Assembly: GCF_000515215.1 (NCBI RefSeq)
Contig: NZ_KI911557.1
Location: 3,715,741-3,779,740 of the forward strand
Direction of reading: 5' to 3'
From: Methylomonas sp. 11b
GTDB taxonomy: Bacteria > Pseudomonadota > Gammaproteobacteria > Methylococcales > Methylomonadaceae
DNA: 64,000 nt
Shown: positions 37,681-47,566 of the stretch, in pieces
Layout of the letters: each line of letters starts with the position of its first letter
How positions within the stretch are numbered: the stretch's first letter is position 1
Translations under genes and position numbers: made by a program
Notes under the pieces: generated by a model
Told to the model about the DNA's origin: nothing
Databases searched by the model: none
The model's input: only the letters and a program-made list of their open reading frames with translations

Positions 37681-38534
37681 TGGTTTAGCCCCACGATCTC
37701 GGAATAAAAGTTGCTGATGTCTGACTCGACCAGCGTGTCGCTGCGAAATACTTTGTTGCGATAGCCGGCTAGTTCGTGCGAAATCAGCGGTAACCTAGGT
37801 AGCAGACGTGATTCCACTCGCGTATAAAAACAGCCGTTTTGTAACAGGTGCCAGCCGATGGTTTGTCGGTAATTCAGAAACAGCTCGGGATCGCTGAATC
37901 CTATTATTAGCGCGCCGGGTATGCCTTTCAATCGGTTCGGTTTCCACGTCACAAGACAATACGCGCCGGGTTTCCCAACGGCAAGATGTCTTAGCCAGGG
38001 TAGGTGGCGGTGATCATGAAATACTTTGGCATCCGCCGGCGCCAGCGCTTGCTCGATTGCATCGTAATCGGTAAGCACGCGAATGCCGGTGAGGCGGGCA
38101 AATGGCCAGGGAAGATTGGGCCACAGTGCGTGGCGTTCGTTCATGGGCTTGAACTTCAGGAACTGTAGCGTCTTCGATACCACTTCCGTCGGCGTCAGGT
38201 CGGTGAAATGGAAGCCGGGCTGCGAGACGACAGCCATCGCCAGCCGCATGCTTTGGGAGCGGAAGGCTTCCAGCACGCACCAACTGGTGATATTGCAAAA
38301 TTGTTCCGCTTGGCCGCGGATGATGCACTCGGCATAGATCGCGCCTATGCCGCCGACAATTTTGCCCTCGTCGCGAATCAGAAAGCCGTTGTTGGGTTTG
38401 GCGACCCCCCAGTTCTGCTGGAAAGCTTGCACCCATTGTTCGGCGCTGCGCTCGGAACTGAGGTGCTCCGTAAGAAATTGGCAGAAAGCGAGCAGGTCGC
38501 CGTCTTGAATCGGTTCCAGCGTCGGCATGGCCAT
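37677..38534 (-). CDS. GNAT-like acyltransferase in E1-E2-ACP operon
   Basis: 285 residues. It looks like an acyl-CoA N-acyltransferase-fold protein: FLIRDEGKIVGGIGAIYAEC (strands beta-2 to beta-4) followed by the RSQSMRLAMAV helix in the place of the acyl-CoA loop. This assignment rests on pattern only; the loop motif Q/R-x-x-G-x-A is weak. It lies between the acyl carrier protein (upstream) and WalW-like deacetylase (overlap of 4 bases), so an acyl-ACP donor is attractive, but this is inference. Confidence 0.6.
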   Translation of the reverse strand: MAMPTLEPIQDGDLLAFCQFLTEHLSSERSAEQWVQAFQQNWGVAKPNNGFLIRDEGKIVGGIGAIYAECIIRGQAEQFCNITSWCVLEAFRSQSMRLAMAVVSQPGFHFTDLTPTEVVSKTLQFLKFKPMNERHALWPNLPWPFARLTGIRVLTDYDAIEQALAPADAKVFHDHRHLPWLRHLAVGKPGAYCLVTWKPNRLKGIPGALIIGFSDPELFLNYRQTIGWHLLQNGCFYTRVESRLLPRLPLISHELAGYRNKVFRSDTLVESDISNFYSEIVGLNQ

Positions 38535-38588
38535 GATTATTCCTTCAGCGCAATGGGGTCAAATAGGCGTATGGGGTGATTATTATGG

Positions 38589-38855
38589 TTACGCTGGTTT
38601 GCTGGAAAGCAGAAAGTTGGTCATCGCGTTAATCGAGCCGAGATTGTCGATGTTCATGTCTTCCTGTTTGATCCGAAAGTCGTAGCTGGCCTCGAACCAG
38701 ACCACCAATTCCAGAATGGCGCCGGAGTCGAGCAAGCCGGTGGCGGGCAGGATGTCTTCGTCAGTGACGCCGGACGCGTCCATATCCAACGCTTTGGCAA
38801 GTTCTATTACTTTGTTGCGAATCGCGGCTTTGATCTGGTCGGGATTTAGGTTCAT
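38589..38855 (-). CDS. Acyl carrier protein
   Basis: 88 residues. The phosphopantetheine site is LLDSGAI with Ser44, within the usual helix 2 region, and the sequence keeps the acidic four-helix pattern (LNPDQIKAAIRNKVIELAKAL, ILELVVWFEASYDF). It is not the fatty-acid AcpP type (no DSLDTVE) but an accessory ACP. The gene lies between the E2 gene and the GNAT-like gene on the minus strand, 31 and 54 bases apart. Confidence 0.88.
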   Translation of the reverse strand: MNLNPDQIKAAIRNKVIELAKALDMDASGVTDEDILPATGLLDSGAILELVVWFEASYDFRIKQEDMNIDNLGSINAMTNFLLSSKPA

Positions 38856-38886
38856 TTATCGGTAGCCTCTGGTTTATGTGTGCTGG

Positions 38887-39990
38887 TTATGCCGGACGAG
38901 ACAACGCCAGCAGCACCTGTGCGACGTCAAAACCCGTGAGAACACGATGATCGTAAGTGGCGCCCAATACGGCCTTGTCCGAATTTTTCGGGGCTGCGTG
39001 GGCGATAATCAGCGATGTTTGCGGCGGTAGAATAGGGGTGTGGCGGCTGACATTCCAGCGGGCCATACTCGAAAACGATAAGGTGGCGCCGGAGGCTTCC
39101 TGCGGCGGCAGCTTGTGAGCCATCGCGTGGCGCTGTACCTCGCCTAGGGCGCTGATGAATTGTGCCGCATCCATGTCTTGAGTGTCGCGGACCACAGTTA
39201 GATAAAGCATAGATCCGGCCTGCACGGTAAAGCCGATATTCACGGGCGTATATTGGAAACGCTGACCGTTGACTATCGTGGAATTGATCAAAGGCCGTTC
39301 GCGGCCCAGTTCGGCCAGACGAAAAGCCATCAGCGGCAGCAAGGGCGAGAGCATTAGTTTATGTTCCGCCGCATAGGCGGCGGCCCGCTCCTCCCAGGGT
39401 TTGGGGTCGTATTCGACCTCCAGATAGGCCGAGGCCGCAAAATCCCGATGCCAGGCAACTGTGTGCAGCATGCCCGCCGCTTCCGGCGACAATTCCTGCA
39501 AGTCGCCGGCAACTGCTGGCGTATCTTCCCGGCGGATAGCCGTTTGGGTCGATAGTGCGGATTTGCCCGGCTTGCCGCCCTTGCTCAGCCAAGCTTCGAT
39601 ATCGGCTACCGACAGGCGCTCGCCACTGGCAGGAACGCGGGCCGGGTCGATGTCCAGTTCCTTGAGCATGGCTCTGGCTTTTGCAGTGGGTTGGCGCACG
39701 GAGCTTACTGTTGACGAACTGTCCTTGGTTTCTTCCGGGATCGCTTCGTCGCGCGTGGCGCCCAGCCAGAACATCACTGCACCGACGCGGATTTTTTGTC
39801 CCGGTTCGCAGTCGACCCTCAGCACGTAGCCGTCCTGTTCCGCGACCACGTCTATCATGGATTTGTCGGTTTCGACGGTGGCGACTACGTCACCGCTATT
39901 GATGAACTCGCCTTGCTTGACGTCGATGCTGACGACGTCCACGAACTCGTCGTTGATGTTCACGCAGGGGACGGTTTGGAAACTGGGCAT
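38887..39990 (-). CDS. 2-oxoacid dehydrogenase E2 component (dihydrolipoamide acyltransferase)
   Basis: 367 residues in classic order: lipoyl domain (ATVETDKSMIDV with lipoyl Lys43), peripheral-subunit binding region (TAKARAMLKELDIDPARVPASG), and CAT-like catalytic domain (about 150-367). The active-site His lies in YDHRVLTGF near the C-terminus; in standard E2 enzymes the matching segment is HRxxDG, so the Asp is replaced by Thr here. Such variants exist in diverged E2 families, but transacylation cannot be taken for granted. It follows E1 by 9 bases and precedes the ACP gene. No E3 (lipoamide dehydrogenase) lies in the window. Confidence 0.88.
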   Translation of the reverse strand: MPSFQTVPCVNINDEFVDVVSIDVKQGEFINSGDVVATVETDKSMIDVVAEQDGYVLRVDCEPGQKIRVGAVMFWLGATRDEAIPEETKDSSSTVSSVRQPTAKARAMLKELDIDPARVPASGERLSVADIEAWLSKGGKPGKSALSTQTAIRREDTPAVAGDLQELSPEAAGMLHTVAWHRDFAASAYLEVEYDPKPWEERAAAYAAEHKLMLSPLLPLMAFRLAELGRERPLINSTIVNGQRFQYTPVNIGFTVQAGSMLYLTVVRDTQDMDAAQFISALGEVQRHAMAHKLPPQEASGATLSFSSMARWNVSRHTPILPPQTSLIIAHAAPKNSDKAVLGATYDHRVLTGFDVAQVLLALSRPA

Positions 39991-39999
39991 GGCTGTCCT

Positions 40000-42027
40000 T
40001 TAAAAAAGGTCGAGAATTTGGTCGATGATCGATTGTTCGTCGGGAATAATGCTGCGCTCCAGACTGCGGGCGGAGGCGATGGGCACGGGCGGTGTACCGA
40101 TGCGCAGAAACTCGCCCTTGAATCCGGACTCGAGCAAAGCGGCGGCTATTTCGGCGCTGACGCCGAAGTCGTGGTGAGATTCCTCGATCACGACCACGCA
40201 CTCCCGCGTTGCCAGATGCTTGATCAACGATTCGCGCGGCAGTGGCGAAAGCAGCGACGGCGAGACGATTTCAACTTCCAGCTCTTCTTCGTTTTCCAGC
40301 CTGTTTGCCACGGCTTCCGTCATCGTCAGCATGCCACCGTAGCTTACTAAGGTTACATCAGGTTCGTTCGCACCGCGACGTAATGTAGGGAACAGGTGGG
40401 TAGCGACATCATCCGTTGCCGCCAGCGCGACATAATCCGCCTGATCCATCTTTTCGCCGTACAGCAGTTTGTGTTCAAGAAACAGCACCGGATAGTGCCA
40501 GCGCAGTACCGCGTCGATCAGGAGTTCGGCGACATTGTGTCTGTGGCTGCCGTAAACCACGGTCAGACCCGGCACCGAGGTAAACAGGTGTTCCGGGCTT
40601 TGGCTGTGTGTGGGGCCGTAACCGCGCCGGCCGCCGCAAGGCGTGCGGATGACGATAGGCACCGAGGTGTCTGCGAACATGCCGGGAAACTTTACGGCAT
40701 GGTTGAGCAGTTGATCCAGGCATAGCGACAGGAAGTCGGCGAACATGATTTCCACGATGGGCAAGTAGCCATCAAGCGACAAGCCGATAGACGAGCCGGT
40801 GATGCCTGCCTCGCTGATCGGTGTGGAGATGACGCGACCGGGAAATTCGCTGGACAGGCCTTGTGTGACTTTGAAGGCGCCGCCGTAGGGGTCGTGCAGG
40901 TCTTCGCCGATTAATAGCGTGCGCTGATCGGACTTGAGCAGAAATTGCAAGGCGGTGTTAAGCGCCTGACGCACGTTGCTGCCCGCCGCGACTAGCGGAT
41001 AACTGGGCACTGGGTGCTCAAGTTGGGCGGTGAAGATATGGGTTGGGGGTTCGGCAAGCGTGGCTTCCGGCGAGGCGTTGGCTGCCTGGCGTACCGTTTC
41101 CACAAACTCGCGATTACGGGCCTCGATGGTTGCCAGCGTATCGGCAGGCAACTGTCTGGCTAACGCGGCCAAGGGATCGCGGGCGCGAATTTCTGCAAGT
41201 TCGTTTGGATCGCGCAGATCGTCGCCTTTGCTGTGCGGACCCATCCGTCGGGTGTCAATCACCAGGAAACCGGGACCGCGACTTGCGCGTACCGCGCTGA
41301 CTACTTCCGCTACTTTGTCGCAAAACTCCGGATCATTGTCCGCAATGCGCCAGGTGGGTAGCCCGAATGCCGTGCCGCGGGCTTCGATGTCGCCGCCCAG
41401 GTTGTCGCGACTGACTGTAGTTTGAGAAATGCCGTTGTTCTCGACTACGACCAGCAGCGGTGCTTTCCAGACCGACGCCAGATTCATAGCTTCGTATAGC
41501 AAGCCCTGACCTAGGGTGCCGTCGCCAATGATGGCTGCTACGATTCCGGCACTGCCGTGCAGCTTGCGCGCCAAAGCCAGGCCGGCGCCGATGCCCAGCA
41601 TGCCGCCTTGGACTCCGTTGCTGTGAAAATTGCGGTGGACCAGATGTTGACTGCCGCCCCAACCGCGGCAGGCGCCAGCCTCGCGACCCATAATTTCGCC
41701 AACCAGCCCGACAAAGTCGCCGGAGTACGACAGGAAATGCCCGTGATTGCGATGATTGGAGAGGACGGCGTCATCAGGATGATCCAAGGCACGCACCACC
41801 GATAATGCGGTAAGTTCTTGGCCGATGCAGGTGTGGGTGGTGCCCGAGACCAGGCCGCGGGAAAATTGATCAAGCACCAGCTCTTCGGTCAGGCGAATCA
41901 GGTGACCGTAAGCATAAAGACTTTCCGGCTCAAGCCCGATTTGCGGTTTACCGTGCTGGTCGCGAATGAAACCCGGCACTTCCCAAGTTTTATCCTCCGG
42001 AAGGCGTGCTACTTTATGTGTGTCCAT
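40000..42027 (-). CDS. Fused E1 alpha-beta thiamine-diphosphate dehydrogenase
   Basis: 675 residues. The N-terminal ~320 residues are an E1-alpha unit: GRGLVSGTTHTCIGQE region, RNHGHFL, GDGTLGQG ... VVENNGISQTT, the ThDP/Mg2+ GDG-x(~27)-NN motif. The C-terminal ~330 residues are an E1-beta unit (TLLIGEDLHDPYGGAFKVTQGL, PIVEIMFADFLSLCLDQLLNHA, RTPCGGRRGYGPTHSQSPEHLF, the H of the beta subunit). Such fused E1 enzymes decarboxylate a 2-oxoacid and pass the acyl group to E2 lipoate. The acid cannot be read from sequence. It heads the minus operon; ATG 42027. Confidence 0.9.
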   Translation of the reverse strand: MDTHKVARLPEDKTWEVPGFIRDQHGKPQIGLEPESLYAYGHLIRLTEELVLDQFSRGLVSGTTHTCIGQELTALSVVRALDHPDDAVLSNHRNHGHFLSYSGDFVGLVGEIMGREAGACRGWGGSQHLVHRNFHSNGVQGGMLGIGAGLALARKLHGSAGIVAAIIGDGTLGQGLLYEAMNLASVWKAPLLVVVENNGISQTTVSRDNLGGDIEARGTAFGLPTWRIADNDPEFCDKVAEVVSAVRASRGPGFLVIDTRRMGPHSKGDDLRDPNELAEIRARDPLAALARQLPADTLATIEARNREFVETVRQAANASPEATLAEPPTHIFTAQLEHPVPSYPLVAAGSNVRQALNTALQFLLKSDQRTLLIGEDLHDPYGGAFKVTQGLSSEFPGRVISTPISEAGITGSSIGLSLDGYLPIVEIMFADFLSLCLDQLLNHAVKFPGMFADTSVPIVIRTPCGGRRGYGPTHSQSPEHLFTSVPGLTVVYGSHRHNVAELLIDAVLRWHYPVLFLEHKLLYGEKMDQADYVALAATDDVATHLFPTLRRGANEPDVTLVSYGGMLTMTEAVANRLENEEELEVEIVSPSLLSPLPRESLIKHLATRECVVVIEESHHDFGVSAEIAAALLESGFKGEFLRIGTPPVPIASARSLERSIIPDEQSIIDQILDLF

Positions 42028-42149
42028 TTACTGGTTCCGGCGGTCTTGGATAGTGCTTTAGTCATAAGAATATAATTTACGCGAACCGAGAATACCGTGC
42101 AAGAACCGATTGAATTGATCCGGGGTGCGAAATCATCTGTTTGGAGAGA

Positions 42150-43061
42150 TTAGTTGCGATTGCCTGGCGGCATCTTTTCTCTGAGTTTTAAGAAGCGCTG
42201 ATAGCGCTCGGAAGCAATTTGCCCCGCTTCTACGGCCAGCCGCACCGCGCAATCCTTGTCGGTGACGTGCCGACAGTCGTTGAAGCGGCATTTGGAAATG
42301 TACGGCTGAAACTCTCTATAACCCCAAGCCAGTTGCCCTTCCGACAACCCCGCCAAGCCAAATATCGCGACGCCGGGGCTGTCGATCAGATCGCCGCCGC
42401 CCGGTAAATGGTAAAGCGTCGCGGCAGTAGTGGTGTGGCGACCGTGGCGGGTGATTTCAGAGACGCTGTTGATCTTTAAATTCCGATCCGGCAATAGCGC
42501 ATTAGTTAATGAGGACTTGCCAACCCCGGATTGGCCGGCGAACATGCTGGTTCGCTGCGCCAAAACCTGTTGCAAGCCGGCTATGCCGATTTTTTGGTTG
42601 GCACTGACTCTATGCAGGCTGTAGCCCAAGTTTTGATAATAGGCTAACCCTTCTTCAACCAAAGGTGACAGCGGCAGATCGACTTTATTTAACACCAAAG
42701 CAGCATCGATATTGCAGTTTTCGCAGATTGCCAGGTATTGATCCAGCAGCAAAAAATCGCATTCCGGTTCGGCGGCGAAGACGATGAAAATGGTATCCAG
42801 ATTAGCCGCTACCGGCCGCGTGTCGTTGCCGCGGCTGGGACGCTGCAACACCGAGCGCCTGGGCAGTATCTGCTCGATGCGGCCTTGCTCGGGGGAGGAC
42901 ATGGAGAGCAACACTCGGTCGCCGACGACCACTGTGTCCAGTTTACGTAAAGTCTGGCAGAGCACGAGTTGCTCGGCAGCTTTGTCAGCGTCGTCGCTAA
43001 CCTCGACGGCGATACCCTTGCCGAGATGGGCGACCACCAATCCCTCGTGCAGGCCTGCCAT
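42150..43061 (-). CDS. rsgA: Ribosome small subunit-dependent GTPase RsgA
   Basis: 303 residues with circularly permuted GTPase motifs: G4 NKVDLPLS, then G1 GQSGVGKSSL, then G3 DSPG, after an OB-fold N-terminus (RRSVLQRPSRGNDTRP). The zinc site is C-x4-C-x-H-x5-C (CRFNDCRHVTDKDC). RsgA checks and releases factors from the late 30S subunit. Its ATG overlaps the TGA of the M48 gene by one base, so the two are coupled. Confidence 0.95.
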   Translation of the reverse strand: MAGLHEGLVVAHLGKGIAVEVSDDADKAAEQLVLCQTLRKLDTVVVGDRVLLSMSSPEQGRIEQILPRRSVLQRPSRGNDTRPVAANLDTIFIVFAAEPECDFLLLDQYLAICENCNIDAALVLNKVDLPLSPLVEEGLAYYQNLGYSLHRVSANQKIGIAGLQQVLAQRTSMFAGQSGVGKSSLTNALLPDRNLKINSVSEITRHGRHTTTAATLYHLPGGGDLIDSPGVAIFGLAGLSEGQLAWGYREFQPYISKCRFNDCRHVTDKDCAVRLAVEAGQIASERYQRFLKLREKMPPGNRN

Positions 43062-44314
43062 CAGGCGGACTGCATCTTTTCTTCGATATGCGCTATGCGG
43101 ATCGCGGCGGGCGGATGGCTGTAATGGAACGCCGAGTAAAGTGGGTCGGGCGTCAGGGTGCTGGCGTTTTCTTCATAAAGTTTCACCAAGCCGCTAATCA
43201 TTTTGCTGCCTTGGGCGTTGCGGGTGGCAAAATCATCGGCTTCGAATTCGAATTTACGTTGAAAATAGGCGCTGATCGGTTGCATGAAGGTGGTGAAGAC
43301 AGGCGATACCAGCATAAACAGCAACAGCGCCGCGGCGTTGGAGTGGGTGCTGACGCCTAGGCCGTCAAAGAACCAATCCTGAGTAATCAACCAGCCCAAG
43401 ACTGCAAAGCTGATTAGTGTCATTACCGACGATGCGACCAGCATTTTGATGGTGTGTTTGCATTTGAAATGGCCCAGTTCATGGGCCAAAACCGCTTCCA
43501 ATTCTTCCTCGTCCAGCGAATTGACCAGCGTATCGAAAAATACGATGCGCTTGTTGTTGCCCAAGCCGGTGAAATAAGCATTGCCATGACCGGAACGGCG
43601 TGAACCGTCCATGATGAAAATACCTTGGCTGTTAAAGCCGCAACGTTCCAGCAAGCCCTGAATGCGTTGTTTCAACGACCCTTCCTGCATAGGCTCGAAT
43701 TTGTTAAACAGTGGGGCGATTAGAGTAGGAAACAGCCAACTCATCAACAGCGAAAAACTCATGATGATGGCCCAGGCATAAAGCCACCAGAGGCCGCCGA
43801 TGCTGTCCATTACCCACAGAATCAGGGCCAGAATCGGCAAACCTATCGCCAGCGTCAAGCCCATGGACATCAGTTGGTCTTTCACGAACTGCGGCAGTTT
43901 GCTTTTATTGAAGCCGTATTTTTCTTCGATGACAAAGGTTTGGTACAAGCTGAACGGGATTTCAATCACGGTCATCAGCAGAAAAATGCTGGCCATTGAG
44001 AACAAACTCGCTATCAGCGGCGACAAGTCGAAGGTCGACCAGAAATCGAATACCAGGCTGATGCCGCCACCCAAGGTCAGCGCCAGCAGAAATATCATGC
44101 CGATCACGCTGTCGATGTCGCCCAGCTTGCTTTTCTCTATGGTGTAATCGGCAGCCTTTTGGTGGGCGCTGAGCGACACCCGGTCTTGAAAGGCGGTCGG
44201 CACCTGCTCACGATGCTGCAAAACGTAGGATTTCTGGCGCATTGCCAGCCAGAATTGGGTGCCGTAGGAAAGGACTAAAGCTACTAAAAAAATGCCGGTA
44301 AACGTGTTCATCAA
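43061..44314 (-). CDS. M48 family (Ste24-like) membrane zinc metalloprotease
   Basis: 417 residues. Several hydrophobic segments flank the catalytic HELGHFKCKH (His-Glu-x-x-His), and a conserved EADDFATRN provides the third zinc ligand. The fold resembles Ste24/CAAX-protease 1. It probably degrades or processes membrane proteins; the substrate is unknown. Length matches Ste24-like bacterial proteins rather than HtpX (about 290). The stop touches the rsgA start, and the gene is divergent from orn. Confidence 0.9.
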   Translation of the reverse strand: MMNTFTGIFLVALVLSYGTQFWLAMRQKSYVLQHREQVPTAFQDRVSLSAHQKAADYTIEKSKLGDIDSVIGMIFLLALTLGGGISLVFDFWSTFDLSPLIASLFSMASIFLLMTVIEIPFSLYQTFVIEEKYGFNKSKLPQFVKDQLMSMGLTLAIGLPILALILWVMDSIGGLWWLYAWAIIMSFSLLMSWLFPTLIAPLFNKFEPMQEGSLKQRIQGLLERCGFNSQGIFIMDGSRRSGHGNAYFTGLGNNKRIVFFDTLVNSLDEEELEAVLAHELGHFKCKHTIKMLVASSVMTLISFAVLGWLITQDWFFDGLGVSTHSNAAALLLFMLVSPVFTTFMQPISAYFQRKFEFEADDFATRNAQGSKMISGLVKLYEENASTLTPDPLYSAFHYSHPPAAIRIAHIEEKMQSA

Positions 44315-44394
44315 GCCTATGTAGGTGGGGTTAACAATTAGCGGTACAGATTAGCTAATGCTACAATTTGCCGCAACATTATTAATACCATGGA

Positions 44395-44946
44395 ATGAAA
44401 ATGGCTCAAGATGCCGACAATCTTATCTGGATCGATCTGGAAATGACAGGCTTAGATCCTGATAACGATCTGATCATCGAAATCGCCACGGTAGTGACCG
44501 ACAAAAATCTGCAAATCCTGGCCGAAGGGCCGGTGATGGCGGTGCATCAATCCGACGCGGCGTTGGCGGCAATGGACGACTGGAACCAGCAGCATCATGG
44601 TCAATCCGGCCTGATTCAGCGGGTCAAAGACTCCAAAATCGATGCTGCCGAAGCGGAGGCTCGCACCATCGCGTTTTTGCAGCAATGGGTGCCCGCCAAA
44701 ACCTCGCCGATATGCGGTAACAGCATTTGTCAGGATAGGCGGTTTTTGTATCGCTACATGCCCAAATTAGAAGCGTTTTTCCACTACCGTAACCTGGATG
44801 TGTCTACCGTGAAAGAATTGGCCGCGCGCTGGGCGCCGCAGTTGAAGGACGGCTTCAACAAGCAGGCCTCGCACAAAGCCTTGGACGACATTATCGAGTC
44901 CATCGAAGAACTGCGGTACTACCGGGAAACGTTCTTTAAATTCTGA
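44395..44946 (+). CDS. orn: Oligoribonuclease
   Basis: 183 residues. DEDDh exonuclease: [14 protein letters not shown] (Asp, Glu), the middle Asp in [18 protein letters not shown], and the final [14 protein letters not shown] (His, Asp). It degrades 2-5-mers such as pGpG. The first ATG is at 44395; ATG 44401 (MAQDADN) is equally credible. crcB begins at the A of its TGA overlap (TGATG). Confidence 0.95.
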   Translation: MKMAQDADNLIWIDLEMTGLDPDNDLIIEIATVVTDKNLQILAEGPVMAVHQSDAALAAMDDWNQQHHGQSGLIQRVKDSKIDAAEAEARTIAFLQQWVPAKTSPICGNSICQDRRFLYRYMPKLEAFFHYRNLDVSTVKELAARWAPQLKDGFNKQASHKALDDIIESIEELRYYRETFFKF

Positions 44947-45653
44947 TGTTGCAATTGTTCGCGGTCGCACTGGGCGGCGCCATCGGCTCCATGTTGCGCT
45001 ATCTGGCCTCCAGCGGGGTGTATTTGTGGCTGGGTAGGGGCTTTCCTTACGGTACGTTGACTGTAAATTTGCTCGGCTCGTTTCTGATCGGGCTGATGAC
45101 TGAAGCACTGATCCTGCAAAGGCTTGCGATAGCGTTGGAATACCGGACCGCGATTATCGTCGGAGTGATGGGCGGCTTTACCACCTTTTCCAGCTTTTCC
45201 CTGGAAACTTTCTATTTGCTGGAACAAGGTCAAATCAGCAAGGCCGGGCTAAATATTGTCGCCAGCGTGTTTGGGTGTCTGTTGGCCGTATGGGCCGGTC
45301 TGGCGCTAGGCAAAGGGTTATTTTTCTATTCGCAAGGTACATTCCGCCTGTTCGATTGGCCGTTTCCTTATGCCTTGACGCTGGTTAATGGCATCGGCGC
45401 GTTTTTGATCGGCATCGTCGCCACGGTGTTGATGCACAAACTGTCCGTTTCAATAGAATACCGGGCTATTTTAGTGACCGTGCTGATTGGTTTATTCATC
45501 ACCCTGTCCGGCTTATATTTAATTCTCTACCTGCTGGAAAGCGGCCATTCCTTTGAATCGCATATGGGGGCAATGCTGACCGTTTTTTTGAGTAATGTCG
45601 TTTTTTGCACTGCTGCGCTTTGGCTTGGCTTGTGGCTGGGCAAGCAGGTATAG
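44946..45653 (+). CDS. crcB: Double-length CrcB-like fluoride channel (fused, second half degenerate)
   Basis: 235 residues, about twice a normal CrcB/Fluc subunit (about 125). Residues 1-125 are a complete subunit with four predicted membrane segments, pore Asn41 (LTVNLLGSF) and the GGFTTFSSF motif at 76-84. Residues 137-235 form a second copy with three segments: FPYALTLVNGIGAFLIG (Asn148) aligns with 33-49, EYRAILVT (Arg173) with EYRTAIIV, then ITLSGLYL in place of TTFSSFSL. The second copy has lost TM1, and the Phe box (F81, F84 become L187, L190) and Thr79/Ser83. Fluc subunits work as antiparallel dimers; removal of one segment would invert the second half in the membrane. The TGATG overlap with orn implies coupling. 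Activity is inferred. Confidence 0.9.
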   Translation: MLQLFAVALGGAIGSMLRYLASSGVYLWLGRGFPYGTLTVNLLGSFLIGLMTEALILQRLAIALEYRTAIIVGVMGGFTTFSSFSLETFYLLEQGQISKAGLNIVASVFGCLLAVWAGLALGKGLFFYSQGTFRLFDWPFPYALTLVNGIGAFLIGIVATVLMHKLSVSIEYRAILVTVLIGLFITLSGLYLILYLLESGHSFESHMGAMLTVFLSNVVFCTAALWLGLWLGKQV

Positions 45654-46967
<1,314 letters not shown>

Positions 46968-47124
46968 CTTACAACCAGTCGGGTCTTTGGCGGCGGTGAA
47001 ATAGTTTGGATGCGAAACTATCATCGGGTATCATCGCCGCCGAGGCCGCTAAATCAGTCAAAATCAATAGTTTGCCGGTTTAGACGCCGCCTCGAAAATT
47101 AGAAAATTATAATGAGGGGGTAAC

Positions 47125-47514
47125 ATGAGTGAAGCAAACGAAGTACAAGGACCATCTTTATATGAACGTATCGGCGGCGAAGCGGCAGTCAACGCGGCGG
47201 TCGATGTGTTCTACGGCAAAGTGCTGGGTGATTATCGAATCAACCGCTTTTTTGAAAGAACCGACATGGCTAAACAAGCCGAGCATTTAAAAACCTTTAT
47301 GACGGTGGCTTTCGGCGGCCCCAACAACTACACCGGACGTTCCTTGCGCGACGGCCACGCACGCTTGGTGAAAATGGGTTTGAACGACTCCCATTACGAT
47401 GCCGTCATGGAACATCTGGGCGCAACCATGCAAGAGCTGAATGTGCCTGCCGAACTCATTGCGGAAGCTGCGGCACTGGTAGAAAGCGTTAGAGGCGAAG
47501 TACTCGGTAAATAA
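47125..47514 (+). CDS. Group I truncated haemoglobin
   Basis: 129 residues with the two-over-two globin pattern: SLYERIGGEAAVNAAVDVFYGKVLGDYRINRFFE, the proximal-His region DGHARLVKMGLND, and MTVAFGGPNNYTG. Binds haem for oxygen or nitric oxide handling. A GAGGGGG site lies 8 bases upstream of ATG 47125. A hairpin of CCGCTACC/GGTAGCGG follows. It stands alone between serS and a chemotaxis receptor. Confidence 0.93.
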   Translation: MSEANEVQGPSLYERIGGEAAVNAAVDVFYGKVLGDYRINRFFERTDMAKQAEHLKTFMTVAFGGPNNYTGRSLRDGHARLVKMGLNDSHYDAVMEHLGATMQELNVPAELIAEAAALVESVRGEVLGK

Positions 47515-47522
47515 AATTGGTT

Positions 47523-47557
47523 CCGCTACCTGGTCGCCTGCGCAAATCGGGTAGCGG
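47523..47557 (+). terminator. Hairpin after the truncated haemoglobin gene
   Basis: Stem CCGCTACC / GGTAGCGG with a 19-base loop, then a weak T/C-rich tail. Likely an intrinsic terminator shared with the convergent chemotaxis receptor gene. Confidence 0.55.
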
Positions 47558-47566
47558 CTTCTCCTG

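Noticed and set aside
44800..44945. Fluoride riboswitch before crcB
   Set aside because: crcB starts at the orn stop codon, so there is no room for a leader; the upstream sequence is coding.
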